Shown here in pieces: positions 1-9,846 of a stretch of DNA of 64,000 nt. The translations under genes and the position numbers were made by a program. The DNA comes from Stappia stellulata (lineage in GTDB: Bacteria; Pseudomonadota; Alphaproteobacteria; Rhizobiales; Stappiaceae): NCBI RefSeq assembly GCF_020176715.1, contig NZ_JAIVMF010000013.1, positions 1 through 64,000 on the forward strand, in the 5' to 3' direction. How positions within the stretch are numbered: the first letter of the stretch is position 1; each line of letters starts with the position of its first letter. The notes beneath the pieces were generated by a model that was given only the letters and a program-made list of their open reading frames with translations, was not told the DNA's origin and did no database searches.

Positions 1-730
1 CTTCAAGAGCAGCGACCGCACCTATGGCGCACGCTGCATCTGGCACGATGTCCTCGCCGATGGCTTCGCCTGCGGTCTGCACCGCGTCGAGCGGCTGATG
101 CGGGAGAACGGCCTGCGGGCGCGACCCCGCCGGCGTGGGCTACCGAAGGACACGGGCGAGCGTGCAGCGGTATCGCAAAGCCGTCTCAACCGCGCGTTCG
201 AGGCGGCGGCTCCAAACCGCAAGTGGGTGGCCGACTTCACCTATCTCTGGACCGCGGAGGGATGGCTTTATGTCGCCGCCGTCATCGACCTGTTCTCCCG
301 CCGCGTCGTCGGCTGGGCGATGAAGGCCGAGATGACGGCCCAGCTCGTCACCGACGCCCTCATCATGGCGATCTGGAGGAGAGGCAGGCCCGACAGCCTC
401 ATGCATCATTCGGATCAGGGGAGCCAATATACGAGCGGGCAGTTCCAGCGCCTGATGGCCGACCACGGCATCACCTGCTCGATGAGCCGATCGGGCAATG
501 TCTGGGACAATGCGGCGATGGAGAGCTTCTTCTCCTCGCTCAAGACCGAGCGCACAGCCCGCAAGGTCTACAGGACGAGGGACGACGCCAGGGCGGATGT
601 GTTCGATTACATCGAGCGCTTCTACAATCCGCGGCGCAGGCACTCGACACTGGGCTACTTGAGCCCCGTGGAGTTCGAGGAACGAGCTATGCTAGCTTAA
701 CCTCGTGTCCGAAAAACCGGCAGCAGGCCA
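1..730 (+). mobile_element. IS3-family insertion sequence, right part
   Basis: The window opens inside an IS3-family element. It contains the 3' part of the OrfB transposase and, just after its stop, a terminal inverted repeat. Read inward from the other strand this begins TGGCCTGCTGCCGGTTTTTC at 730, as IS3-family ends typically begin with TG. OrfA and the left end lie outside the window, so neither the target duplication nor full integrity can be judged. The element ends ten bases before the stop codon of the neighbouring GGDEF-EAL gene, whose reading frame it leaves intact. Confidence 0.85.
2..700 (+). CDS. IS3-family transposase OrfB, C-terminal part
   Basis: DDE-type integrase-like transposase that cuts and joins element ends; in this family it is normally made as an OrfAB fusion by a programmed -1 frameshift. 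The frame is already open at base 2 and encodes about 232 residues up to the stop at 698-700, so roughly the first fifth of OrfB is missing. The retained HTH_21-like segment (YGARCIWHDVL) is followed by the catalytic core. The first Asp is in WVADFTYLW, the second in HHSDQGSQY and the Glu in AAMESFFSSLK. The C-terminus is the usual RRRHSTLGYLSPVEFE. All three acidic residues are present, so this copy may be functional. Confidence 0.92.
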   Translation, partial: FKSSDRTYGARCIWHDVLADGFACGLHRVERLMRENGLRARPRRRGLPKDTGERAAVSQSRLNRAFEAAAPNRKWVADFTYLWTAEGWLYVAAVIDLFSRRVVGWAMKAEMTAQLVTDALIMAIWRRGRPDSLMHHSDQGSQYTSGQFQRLMADHGITCSMSRSGNVWDNAAMESFFSSLKTERTARKVYRTRDDARADVFDYIERFYNPRRRHSTLGYLSPVEFEERAMLA

Positions 731-739
731 TGTGGCCGC

Positions 740-3700
740 TTACCCCGGCAGGCGCGGAGGGGTTTGGCAGAGGGTTTCGATGTCGGTGGTGGGGCGGCCG
801 ATCAGGTAGCCTTGCACGAAGTCGCAGCCGCAGGCGCGCAGGAACGCGAGTTGCGCCGCGGTTTCCACGCCTTCGGCGATCACCGTCATGCCGAGACTGT
901 GGGCCAGGTCGACGATGGAGCGCACGATCACCGCGTCGCCGCCGCCCTCGCCGACATTGTCGACGAAGGACCTGTCGATCTTGAGCCTGGAGACCGGGAA
1001 GCGTTTGAGGTGGGCGAGGGAGGCGTAGCCGGTTCCGAAATCATCCATCGCGATCCCGAAGCCCATCGCGCGCAGCCGCTCAAGCGTGTTGGCAACCTGG
1101 TCCGTCGCCTTGTCGAGCAGCACCGTCTCGGTCACCTCCAATTCGAGGCGGCACGGCGTCAGGGCGAAGCGCACCAGGCATTTCGCCAGCCAGTCGGCAA
1201 ACCCCGGATCCTTCAGTTGCGACGTGGCGATGTTGATCGCGACATGGCCCGGCACGATGCCGGCGGCTTCCAGACGCTGGAGATGCTTGCAGGCGCCCTC
1301 GATGACGCATTGACCGAGCTGGACGCCGAGGCCGCTCTCCTCGGCGACGGAAACGAATTCCAGCGGCGGCACCGGCGCCCCCTGGTAGGTCCAGCGCGCC
1401 AGCGCCTCGAAGGAATAGACGCCGGAATCGGTCATCGACACGACCGGCTGCAGGGCGATGGCAATCTGTCCGCCTGGAATGCCGGCGCGCAGGGCCTCGG
1501 CCAGGGCGTGGCGCCGTTCAACTCCGTGGCGCAGTTCGGGGTTGAACAGGGTCCAGCCGTTCCGCCCGCGCGCCTTGGTCTGGTAGAGCGCGATATCGGC
1601 GTTCTTCAAAAGGTCCGGCGCGCTCGCGCCATCCCTCGGGTAGACGGCGACACCCAGGGACACGCCTGGCCACATGCGTTTGCCTTCAAAGCTCACCGGG
1701 CGGCTCAGCAGGGCGTGCATCGTATCGATCGTTTCGACGAGCGCCTCGGCCGTATCGTGTCCGGCGAGGAGGAGGGCGAATTCATCGCCGCCCAGCCGCG
1801 CGACATGGCTGTCCTCCTCGACCATTGCGCGCAGCCGTTCCGCGACCGCGATCAGCAGCTTGTCGCCCGCATCATGCCCCAGCGTGTCGTTGACGGTCTT
1901 GAAATGGTCGAGATCGACGACCGCCACGGCACCCTGCGCACCGTCGGTGCCGGCCCGCGCCAGGGCCGCCTCGATCTCGCGCATCACCACTGCGCGCACG
2001 GCGAGCTTGGTCAGTCCGTCTGTCTCTGCGATGGCCCGGATCGCCAGTTCCGCCTGTTTCACGGCGGTGATGTCCGTGTGAACGCCGACGGTCACGCCGG
2101 AGACCGAGCGTCTTTCGCGGATCTGCAGCCAGCGACCGTCTGCAAGCTTTTGAACCTCGCCGTCGGCCTTCGGGTTGCGGTGCCGTTCCAGTCTTGCCTC
2201 CAGCCAGCGCCGGCGCTCCTGTTGGGTCATGCCGGAATGGGCGTAATGGTCCGCGGCGAGCCCGCTTTGCAGGATGTCCTCGAAGCGGGCGCCGATCTGC
2301 ACGGCCGCGGCCGCCGGGCCGTGCAGGTCGAGCGCGGAGCGGTTGTGGAGGATCAGCCGGTCCTCGCGGTCGTAGGCCTCGATCGCGTCGGGAATGGTGT
2401 CGATCACGTCCTTGAGCAATGCGCGCGCCTCCTGAAGGTCCCGCCGCTGCTCCTCGTCCCGGGTGATGTCGATGAAACTGGCGATCACCTCGATGTCGTC
2501 GTTCAGCTCGGACGGGGCGATGCGTGCGTTGACCTGCAGCCAGCGGATGGTGCCGCCGGGCAGCCGGATCCCGACCGTGTCGTTGCGGATGGGCTTGCGG
2601 GTGCGCAACACGATCGAGGAGGGCATTTCTTCGGCGGGGCGCGGCCGGCCGTCCAGATAGACGGTGGCCCAGCGCGGATCCGCCAACTCCCGACCGGTCA
2701 TCTGCTCTTCGGTCAGGTCGAGAAGCCGGCAGGCCTCCGGATTGCAGCCGATGATCTCGCCGGACGCGTCGTGGCGCACGATCCCGGCCGCGACGTTTTC
2801 GACGATGGCGCTGGTGCGCTGTCGGGCCTCGACCAGCTCGGTCACATCGGTGTGCACCCCGACAAACCCCTCGACGCGGCCGCCGGCGCCGACAATCGGC
2901 CGGATTGTCAGGTCGACCCAGTAGAGATGGCCGGATTTCGACCGGGTCAGCAACTGGCGGCGGATTTCCCGCCGGGCCGCCAGGGCTTCGGCAATCTCGG
3001 CAAGGGTCGAGGGATCTGTCTCGGGACATTTGAGCAACTCGTCCGCCATCCTGCCCCGCGCCTCTTCGAAACTGAATTCGGTTCGGCGCTCGAACGCCGG
3101 GTTGACCCATTCGATGCGGCCGTCGAGGTCGCAGAGGATCACCGTGCTGTCGACGGCCCGGATCACGATATCGGAGCGGCGGAGCGCCCGGGACATGTCC
3201 TCGCGGGCGCTGACGTCGCGGGCCACGCCCCGGTAGCCGCAGAACGCGCCGCTCTCGTCCTGCATCGCCCGGCCGCTGAGCTCGACCCAGAGGATGCGGC
3301 CGTCCCGGCGACGCAGCGCGAAGACGACGTCGGAGATGGGCTGGCGCGCCTCCATCCGCTCCCTGAGGGTCTGGCATCCGCCTGCCGGCGGCGGATCGTC
3401 GTCGGCGAGATCCCAAAGCCGCGCGCCGATCCAGCCCGACAGGTCGAGGCCGAGCCGCTCGCCGTCGCCGAGCACCTCGGTGACGCGATGGGCCGCATCG
3501 GTGTCCCAGACCCAGTCGGAGGAAACGTCGAGATAGTCGCGCAGGCGCTTGTGCGCGCTTTGCAGGCGCTGCTCCGCGCGGGCCCGCAGGGTCTGGTCGA
3601 CGGACACGCCGACGCCGCCGACGATGTGTCCCGCAACGACGATGGGCGAGATCGTCGTCTCCGAGATCACACGGCCGCGGGCCGTGTCCATTTCGCGCTC

Positions 3701-3964
3701 GTAGCGAACCTCTTCCCCGGCGATCACCCGCAGGTGCATCTCGAGCCATTCGCGTCCGAGCTCGGGTCCGAGGCCGGTTTCCGTCGGCGCGAGGCCGGTC
3801 ATGTCACCGAAGGTGTCGCGGTCCAGCGCATTCTGAAAGGCGTAGCGTCCGAAACGATCGAAAATCCAGGCCGGTTGACCGAGTGCACCGAGCGCCGCGA
3901 TCAGGCTGTCGCAATTTTGGAGGAGATCGTGGTCCGGCCTCGAACCGGATTGCAGTCCGTCCAT
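740..3964 (-). CDS. multi-PAS sensor protein with GGDEF and EAL domains
   Basis: Probable bifunctional cyclic-di-GMP enzyme, soluble because no membrane segment is visible. About five PAS/PAC repeats fill the first 640 residues. They are followed by a GGDEF domain (motif RLGGDEF near residue 725) and an EAL domain (EALARW near 850, MDDFGTG near 975, QGYLIGRP near the end). Catalytic motifs of both domains look intact. The usual RxxD product-inhibition site before GGDEF is not seen (EEDS occupies that place). I prefer the ATG at 3964, which has GGAG at good spacing; an ATG 30 bases upstream is also possible and gives 1084 residues. The gene stands alone, and its stop lies ten bases from the IS3 end. 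The sensed signal is unknown; PAS domains may bind a cofactor or small ligand. Confidence 0.9.
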   Translation of the reverse strand: MDGLQSGSRPDHDLLQNCDSLIAALGALGQPAWIFDRFGRYAFQNALDRDTFGDMTGLAPTETGLGPELGREWLEMHLRVIAGEEVRYEREMDTARGRVISETTISPIVVAGHIVGGVGVSVDQTLRARAEQRLQSAHKRLRDYLDVSSDWVWDTDAAHRVTEVLGDGERLGLDLSGWIGARLWDLADDDPPPAGGCQTLRERMEARQPISDVVFALRRRDGRILWVELSGRAMQDESGAFCGYRGVARDVSAREDMSRALRRSDIVIRAVDSTVILCDLDGRIEWVNPAFERRTEFSFEEARGRMADELLKCPETDPSTLAEIAEALAARREIRRQLLTRSKSGHLYWVDLTIRPIVGAGGRVEGFVGVHTDVTELVEARQRTSAIVENVAAGIVRHDASGEIIGCNPEACRLLDLTEEQMTGRELADPRWATVYLDGRPRPAEEMPSSIVLRTRKPIRNDTVGIRLPGGTIRWLQVNARIAPSELNDDIEVIASFIDITRDEEQRRDLQEARALLKDVIDTIPDAIEAYDREDRLILHNRSALDLHGPAAAAVQIGARFEDILQSGLAADHYAHSGMTQQERRRWLEARLERHRNPKADGEVQKLADGRWLQIRERRSVSGVTVGVHTDITAVKQAELAIRAIAETDGLTKLAVRAVVMREIEAALARAGTDGAQGAVAVVDLDHFKTVNDTLGHDAGDKLLIAVAERLRAMVEEDSHVARLGGDEFALLLAGHDTAEALVETIDTMHALLSRPVSFEGKRMWPGVSLGVAVYPRDGASAPDLLKNADIALYQTKARGRNGWTLFNPELRHGVERRHALAEALRAGIPGGQIAIALQPVVSMTDSGVYSFEALARWTYQGAPVPPLEFVSVAEESGLGVQLGQCVIEGACKHLQRLEAAGIVPGHVAINIATSQLKDPGFADWLAKCLVRFALTPCRLELEVTETVLLDKATDQVANTLERLRAMGFGIAMDDFGTGYASLAHLKRFPVSRLKIDRSFVDNVGEGGGDAVIVRSIVDLAHSLGMTVIAEGVETAAQLAFLRACGCDFVQGYLIGRPTTDIETLCQTPPRLPG

Positions 3965-3994
3965 CGCGCGCTCCGCTTTGGGAACAGGGGGCAT

Positions 3995-4318
3995 GCGGCC
4001 ATCGGCTAGCCGGACCCCACCGGCTGGTCACACCTTCGCAGATAACCACAGCAGTGACTGAGTCGTTAGAGAAACCTTGCAAGTCTGATGCGCGGATCCT
4101 GTTTAAATCAACAAGGAGGACGCAAGACCTCGTTCGGGCGATATGTGGCGATCATCTGTGGCATGGCGCAGGCTGGCAAACGCCGCGCGGCGCGTCTCTC
4201 AGGCGCCTCCCGGAACGTCGCTTGCGCAAAAAGGGCCGTTGATCGGCCGGCAAATCACGATGAAAATTGATTTTTCATCCCGGTTTGGTATCAGGACATC
4301 ATAGACGCCTTGCGCGCC
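3995..4318. other. intergenic region before tRNA-Arg
   Basis: No convincing gene. It should hold the promoter of the GGDEF-EAL gene (leftward) and of tRNA-Arg (rightward). The only structure seen is an AT-rich perfect inverted repeat: arms GATGAAAA (4259-4266) and TTTTCATC (4272-4279) around a 5-base loop, about 40 bases upstream of the tRNA. It could be a regulator site or part of the tRNA promoter. An AAGGAGGA stretch near 4121 has no start codon at usable distance. Confidence 0.5.
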
Positions 4319-4395
4319 GGTCCCGTAGCTCAGCAGGATAGAGCATCAGATTCCTAATCTGAGGGTCGCAGGTTCGAATCCTGCCGGGATCACCA
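4319..4395 (+). tRNA. tRNA-Arg (anticodon CCU)
   Basis: A complete cloverleaf can be drawn. The acceptor GGTCCCG (4319-4325) pairs with CGGGATC (4385-4391), with one G-T pair. The D arm begins GCTC, the anticodon stem TCAGA/TCTGA encloses the loop TTCCTAA, and the T arm GCAGG/CCTGC encloses TTCGAAT. The discriminator is A and the CCA end is encoded. The CCT anticodon reads the arginine codon AGG. Confidence 0.95.
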
Positions 4396-4570
4396 CTTCC
4401 TTGTCCTCGACAGCCGCGATCTCCTGCAACGCCCGATGGGCCGCGTCCATGGCGCTGGCATCGGGACGGTCCGGCTGTGCGGCGCCTCCCGTCAGGAAAA
4501 GCCCGCGCGCCTGCGCCGGACGGTCGGGGCATCCCGACCATTGATCCACCCAAAGCAATGACCAGCTCAT
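4346..4570 (-). CDS. short hypothetical protein overlapping tRNA-Arg antisense
   Basis: A 74-residue frame starting MSWSLLWVDQW with a strong ribosome site (GAGGGGGGAACGC before the ATG). It has no recognisable domain. Its last 16 or so codons read through the antisense of the tRNA T and anticodon arms, giving the familiar spurious tail IPAGFEPATLRLGI. The upstream part may be a real small gene whose 3' end was replaced by the tRNA, or the whole frame may be chance. No neighbour gives a hint of function. Confidence 0.3.
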   Translation of the reverse strand: MSWSLLWVDQWSGCPDRPAQARGLFLTGGAAQPDRPDASAMDAAHRALQEIAAVEDKEVVIPAGFEPATLRLGI

Positions 4571-4851
4571 GCGTTCCCCCCTCGATTGCCCAATCCCTTC
4601 TCGCGCTCCCGGACCGTTTGCCGTGTGGCAGGACCGGTCGTCGCGAGGCAGCACTCAATGGTAGGAAGCTAAAGCGGCATCCGCAACGGTTGCATACGTT
4701 GTCATATGCAATCTGACGATTTCGCTCGGATTTGCGGCTTTCCGTGCGGGTGTTCCGGACCGTGTCCTGCCCGGGCGCGGGGAGAGGCGTGAAACCGGTC
4801 GCAGGCAAGGCGCGCGGGCGTTGCGCCCGCGCGTATAGGAAGCGACGCCGG

Positions 4852-5109
4852 TCAGCAGCCGTTGGGTCGCTGCGGTCCGAGGTCGATCTGGCATTCGTTG
4901 GTGAGCGCGCCGATCGCAGCGCCGCCAACCGCACCGGCGGCCGCGCCGACCAGCACGGGGCCGCCCGCAACCGCCATGACACCTGCGCCGGCGGCGGTCC
5001 CGATGGCGCCGCCCGTCACGCCGCGCTCGAACCGGTTCGAGCCGCAGGCGCTCACCATCAGCGCGAGAGCGAGAATGCCGGCGATGCCGGCGGATCGAGG
5101 AAGACGCAT
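4852..5109 (-). CDS. glycine-zipper lipoprotein
   Basis: Small outer-envelope lipoprotein of 85 residues. An N-terminal signal ends in the lipobox LMVSACGS, so Cys22 should be acylated. The rest is a Gly/Ala-rich double membrane-spanning glycine zipper (TGGAIGTAAGAG, GAAAGAVGGAAIGALT) and a short cysteine-containing tail. Such 2TM glycine-zipper lipoproteins are common in rhizobia and are often linked to envelope stress, but the specific role is unknown. The start at 5109 is chosen because AAGGA lies eight bases upstream; an ATG three codons earlier would overlap that site. Divergent from ettA. Confidence 0.8.
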   Translation of the reverse strand: MRLPRSAGIAGILALALMVSACGSNRFERGVTGGAIGTAAGAGVMAVAGGPVLVGAAAGAVGGAAIGALTNECQIDLGPQRPNGC

Positions 5110-5314
5110 GACACACATCCTTGGGGTTTGCCCAGCCCGCCGCGATCCTGACGCCGCTTGGTGAACGGCGGGTAAACGCAAGGCGGGCAATCGCACGACC
5201 GGCGGCATGGACAGGCGGGTGCGGCTGCCGCGCGGGCCTTGCTCCCGGGCGGCGCTTCGACTAAGACAACACCCCAGTTTCCCCTCACCTGTATCAGCGG
5301 AGTGGCAGGCACCT

Positions 5315-6970
<1,656 letters not shown>

Positions 6971-7000
6971 TCCTTCCCGGGGACGACCTGAAGACTACCG

Positions 7001-7036
7001 ACGGCGGGCCTGACCGGGCCCGCCGTTCCTGTTTTC
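7001..7036 (+). terminator. rho-independent terminator after ettA
   Basis: A perfect 10-bp stem, ACGGCGGGCC (7001-7010) with GGCCCGCCGT (7017-7026), a 6-base loop and a T-rich tail (TTCCTGTTTT). It lies 30 bases after the ettA stop. Confidence 0.85.
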
Positions 7037-7139
7037 GCCATCGGCAACCGGGTTTTCATTCCCGGCGGTTTGGTCTTTAAAGGGTCGCAGGAGAACTTGT
7101 GGCGGCGGAGGCCACCGGCAAAGGCGAGGACGGCGCGCG

Positions 7140-7757
7140 ATGACTGCGGATCTGTTTGGACGGGAGACGGCCGACGACCTCGAGATCGTGCCGGCGCGCA
7201 AGGTGACGGGGCTGGTCTCCAAGGTCTATGCGACCCCCGATGCCGATGATTTCCAGACCCGCTGGACGGCCGCGCTCAAGCTCGGCTTCGAGGGGATTGC
7301 CGGCGACCGCCATGCCGGCTTCACCCGCAAGTCGGGCGGGCGCGAACCCTGGTACCCGCGTGGCACGGAAATGTGCAACGAGCGCCAGATCTCCATTGTC
7401 TCGCTGGAAGAGCTGGCGGCGATCGCCAAAGCCATGGACATCCAACGTGTCGACGCCGGCTGGATCGGCGCCAATGTGCTGACGGAAGGCCTGCCGCGGC
7501 TGACGCTGCTTCCGCCGCGCACGCGGATGGTCTTCGCCGGCGGGGTGGTGCTGCGCGTCGACGGCGACAACAGCCCTTGCCGGATCGCCGGTGGCGCCAT
7601 TGCCGCGCATTACCCGGAGCGGGAGGGGCTGGACCTCAGTTTCGCGCGGCTTGCCCGGCGCCAGCGCGGTCTTGTCGCCTATGTCGAGCGCCCCGGCGTG
7701 ATCCGGCCGGGCGAAGAGGTCGTCGCCCATGTGCCCGAGCACTGGCTCTATCGCTGA
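7140..7757 (+). CDS. MOSC domain-containing protein
   Basis: A 205-residue stand-alone MOSC protein (molybdenum cofactor sulfurase C-terminal type). The family carries sulfur on a conserved cysteine, here in DNSPCRIAGG, and acts in molybdenum cofactor chemistry or in reduction of N-hydroxylated compounds together with a redox partner. The N-terminus (KVTGLVSKVY) and GIAGDRHAGF are typical. GAGGACGG precedes the ATG. It is convergent with the DUF2293 gene, four bases apart. The actual substrate cannot be told from the sequence. Confidence 0.88.
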   Translation: MTADLFGRETADDLEIVPARKVTGLVSKVYATPDADDFQTRWTAALKLGFEGIAGDRHAGFTRKSGGREPWYPRGTEMCNERQISIVSLEELAAIAKAMDIQRVDAGWIGANVLTEGLPRLTLLPPRTRMVFAGGVVLRVDGDNSPCRIAGGAIAAHYPEREGLDLSFARLARRQRGLVAYVERPGVIRPGEEVVAHVPEHWLYR

Positions 7758-7761
7758 GCCA

Positions 7762-8085
7762 TCAGACGCCGTCGTCCTCGTCGCAGGTGACGCGGCGCGC
7801 CGATCCCCAGTGTTCCAGAACGGCGTTCATGTCGTCGATGACGAAAAAGCGCGCCGCATCCCGCTCGTAGCCGTCCTCAAGCAGCGCGTCATAGTCGGTG
7901 TGTTCATGGCGCACGCGCGCGGCGAGCGCCTGCCACAGGGCGATCGACGGCGGCAGATGGCGCAAGTGGCCGGCGAGCGCGGCCTCGATCACCGGCTCTG
8001 AATCGGAAAAGGGAATGCGCGGCGCCATCAGCCTTAGCTGTTTGCGCATGTCCTTTTGCCGTTTGGTGCCGCCGCCGCGCTGCAT
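7762..8085 (-). CDS. DUF2293 domain protein
   Basis: A 107-residue protein of a family known mainly from Alphaproteobacteria. The conserved core is visible as LRHLPPSIALWQAL, VRHEHTDYDALL and GYERDAARFFVIDDMN. It has a basic N-terminus, no signal peptide and no membrane segment. Function is unknown. The ATG has GAGGGCGG upstream. It is separated from the upstream LuxR-type gene by nine bases, so the two are probably cotranscribed. Confidence 0.82.
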   Translation of the reverse strand: MQRGGGTKRQKDMRKQLRLMAPRIPFSDSEPVIEAALAGHLRHLPPSIALWQALAARVRHEHTDYDALLEDGYERDAARFFVIDDMNAVLEHWGSARRVTCDEDDGV

Positions 8086-8094
8086 TTTCCGCCC

Positions 8095-8724
8095 TCACAC
8101 CAGCCGTGCCATCAGCGTCGCGAATTCCGCGCGGCTGGCAACGCCGAGCTTGGCGTAGATCGTCTTGCGATGGGTTCTGAGCGTGTTCGCGCTGATGTTG
8201 AGCCCGTCGGCGATCTCGGCCTCGGTCCTGGGCGAGGCGAGCGAGGCGGCAACGGCGGTTTCGCGTTCGGTGAGAGAGAACACCATCCTGAGCCGGGGTT
8301 CCAATGCGGCCGGGACCGTGTCGAGAAGCGTCAGGATCAGGACGGCGCCGGTTTGCCTGCCCGGCGTCGCGCGGGCGCCGGCCGGCGGCAGGGTGACGGG
8401 GTGGAGTTCGGCAAACAGCGGACGCGGGCTGTTGGCCAGCGTCAGATCGCGGGGCCGTTTCGCGCTGCCCGTCGGATCGAAAACCGCGGCGAGCGCCCCG
8501 GAAAAGCCGCGCTGGGCCAGAGGATTGACGAATTCCAGCCGATCGCCACTGCGCTCGCAGGGCGTGAACAGCTTTTCCGTTTGCCGGAGGTGCAGGGCGA
8601 ATTCGTTCTGCGCGGCGACCTTGGCCAACCGGTCCAGCACGAAGGCGGCCCGCGCCTGGGTGTCGAGGATCCGAAACAGAACGGCCATGCTGCTGATGGA
8701 GGAAACGTCGGTGCCTTCGATCAT
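8095..8724 (-). CDS. LuxR-type helix-turn-helix regulator, short N-terminus
   Basis: A 209-residue transcription regulator. The last 65 residues are a LuxR/GerE domain (FSLTERETAVAASL, then ISANTLRTHRKTIYAKLGV). The first 140 resemble the PAS-like region of longer (about 370-residue) rhizobial LuxR-type proteins and lack their front half. The frame is closed 24 bases upstream by the oxyR stop codon, which is in the same frame, and there is no good ribosome site. The gene may be a truncated relic or be translated by coupling to oxyR. It lies between oxyR and the DUF2293 gene on one strand. Target genes are unknown. Confidence 0.7.
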   Translation of the reverse strand: MIEGTDVSSISSMAVLFRILDTQARAAFVLDRLAKVAAQNEFALHLRQTEKLFTPCERSGDRLEFVNPLAQRGFSGALAAVFDPTGSAKRPRDLTLANSPRPLFAELHPVTLPPAGARATPGRQTGAVLILTLLDTVPAALEPRLRMVFSLTERETAVAASLASPRTEAEIADGLNISANTLRTHRKTIYAKLGVASRAEFATLMARLV

Positions 8725-8748
8725 GGCCGCGATTGCGACGTGCCTGGA

Positions 8749-9693
8749 CTACAATGTCAAGATGTTGTCGTCGGCAATCCCCGGTTGGCGCGGGGAGGCG
8801 AGCGGCCGCTCGAGCGCGTCGAGGATGCAATCGCCGAGCGCGTCGAAATCGCGTTTGCGCGGCGAGGAGCGGCGCCACGCGAGGCCGACGCTGCGTTGCG
8901 GCTGCGGGTCGGTGAAGCGCAGGAGACTGACCCGGTCGTCGCGGACCTCCACCGAGGCGCAAAGCTCCGGCAGCAGCGTCACGCCGTAGCCTGCCGCCAC
9001 CATCTGCATCACGGTGGACAGGCTCGTCGCGCCGAAGGTCGAGCGCCCCTCGGGACGCACGCCCTCGCAGTAGTTCAGCGCCTGGTCGCGCAGGCAATGG
9101 CCTTCCTCGAGCAGGAGCAGCGTCGATCCGTCGATGCTTGACGGCGCAATGCGCGTGCGCTCGTCGAGATCGGGGCGGTTGCGCACCGCAAGCAGGAAGC
9201 GGTCGTCGAACAGGGCGCGGCTCTCGATGTCGGTTCCCTCCAGCGGCAGCGCCGCGAGGATCACGTCGAGGTTGCCCTGGCCGAGCTCGCTCAACAGCCC
9301 CTGTGTCAGCGTTTCGCGCACCTGCAGGTCGACATTCGGATAGGCCTCGGTCAGCGCCGGCAGCACACGCGGCAGCAGATAGGGCGCGATCGAGGGAATG
9401 ATGCCGAGCCGCAGCGACCCGGTGAGGACCTCGCCGGCGTGGCGTCCATAGTCGAGCAGGTCGCGGCTTTCCGCGAGGATGCGCGCGGCCCGTCGGGCGA
9501 TCTCGCGGCCCTGTTCCGTCAGACGCACCGCATTGGGCTGGCGCTCAACCAGCGCGATGCCGAGCGTTGCCTCAAGCTCGCGGATCTGCATCGAGAGTGC
9601 CGGTTGCGACACCGAGACCGCATCGGCGGCGCGGCCGAAGTGCAGATGATGGGCGAGGGCGTCGAAATAGCGGAGCTGTCTGAGGGTGAGCAT
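8749..9693 (-). CDS. oxyR: hydrogen-peroxide-sensing LysR-type regulator OxyR
   Basis: A 314-residue LysR-family activator. An N-terminal winged HTH (LTLRQLRYFDALA, QPALSMQIRELE) is followed by a periplasmic-binding-like sensor domain. The redox pair is visible in LEEGHCLRDQALNYCEG, aligning with Cys199 and Cys208 of E. coli OxyR, and the downstream ATSLSTVMQMVAAGYGVTLLP also matches OxyR. On peroxide exposure the two cysteines form a disulfide and the protein activates catalase and peroxiredoxin genes. None of those is adjacent here, so its targets lie elsewhere. The ATG at 9693 is chosen over an upstream TTG. Confidence 0.9.
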   Translation of the reverse strand: MLTLRQLRYFDALAHHLHFGRAADAVSVSQPALSMQIRELEATLGIALVERQPNAVRLTEQGREIARRAARILAESRDLLDYGRHAGEVLTGSLRLGIIPSIAPYLLPRVLPALTEAYPNVDLQVRETLTQGLLSELGQGNLDVILAALPLEGTDIESRALFDDRFLLAVRNRPDLDERTRIAPSSIDGSTLLLLEEGHCLRDQALNYCEGVRPEGRSTFGATSLSTVMQMVAAGYGVTLLPELCASVEVRDDRVSLLRFTDPQPQRSVGLAWRRSSPRKRDFDALGDCILDALERPLASPRQPGIADDNILTL

Positions 9694-9846
9694 GCCTGAC
9701 AAGTATTCTTATCGGTGGCGCAAATCAATGTGGCTGTGCCTTATGCCCTGGGACGGGATCGGCCACAGGCCCGTCCGCGGGTGCTTTCAACTCCCTTTAA
9801 CCCGCTTCTGGAATGGTGGAGCGATCGCGATGGGGAGACGGACATC

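Noticed and set aside
764-4009. 1081-residue plus-strand frame opposite the PAS-GGDEF-EAL gene
   Set aside because: GC-rich codon use in the real gene leaves the opposite strand open. The composition is low-complexity, there is no known motif, and the minus-strand product is clearly recognisable.
4299-4982. Long minus-strand frame with the tail RIRTCDPQIRNLMLYPAELRD
   Set aside because: This tail is the well-known artefact of translating the antisense of a tRNA gene. The frame also runs through the lipoprotein gene in another register and has no ribosome site.
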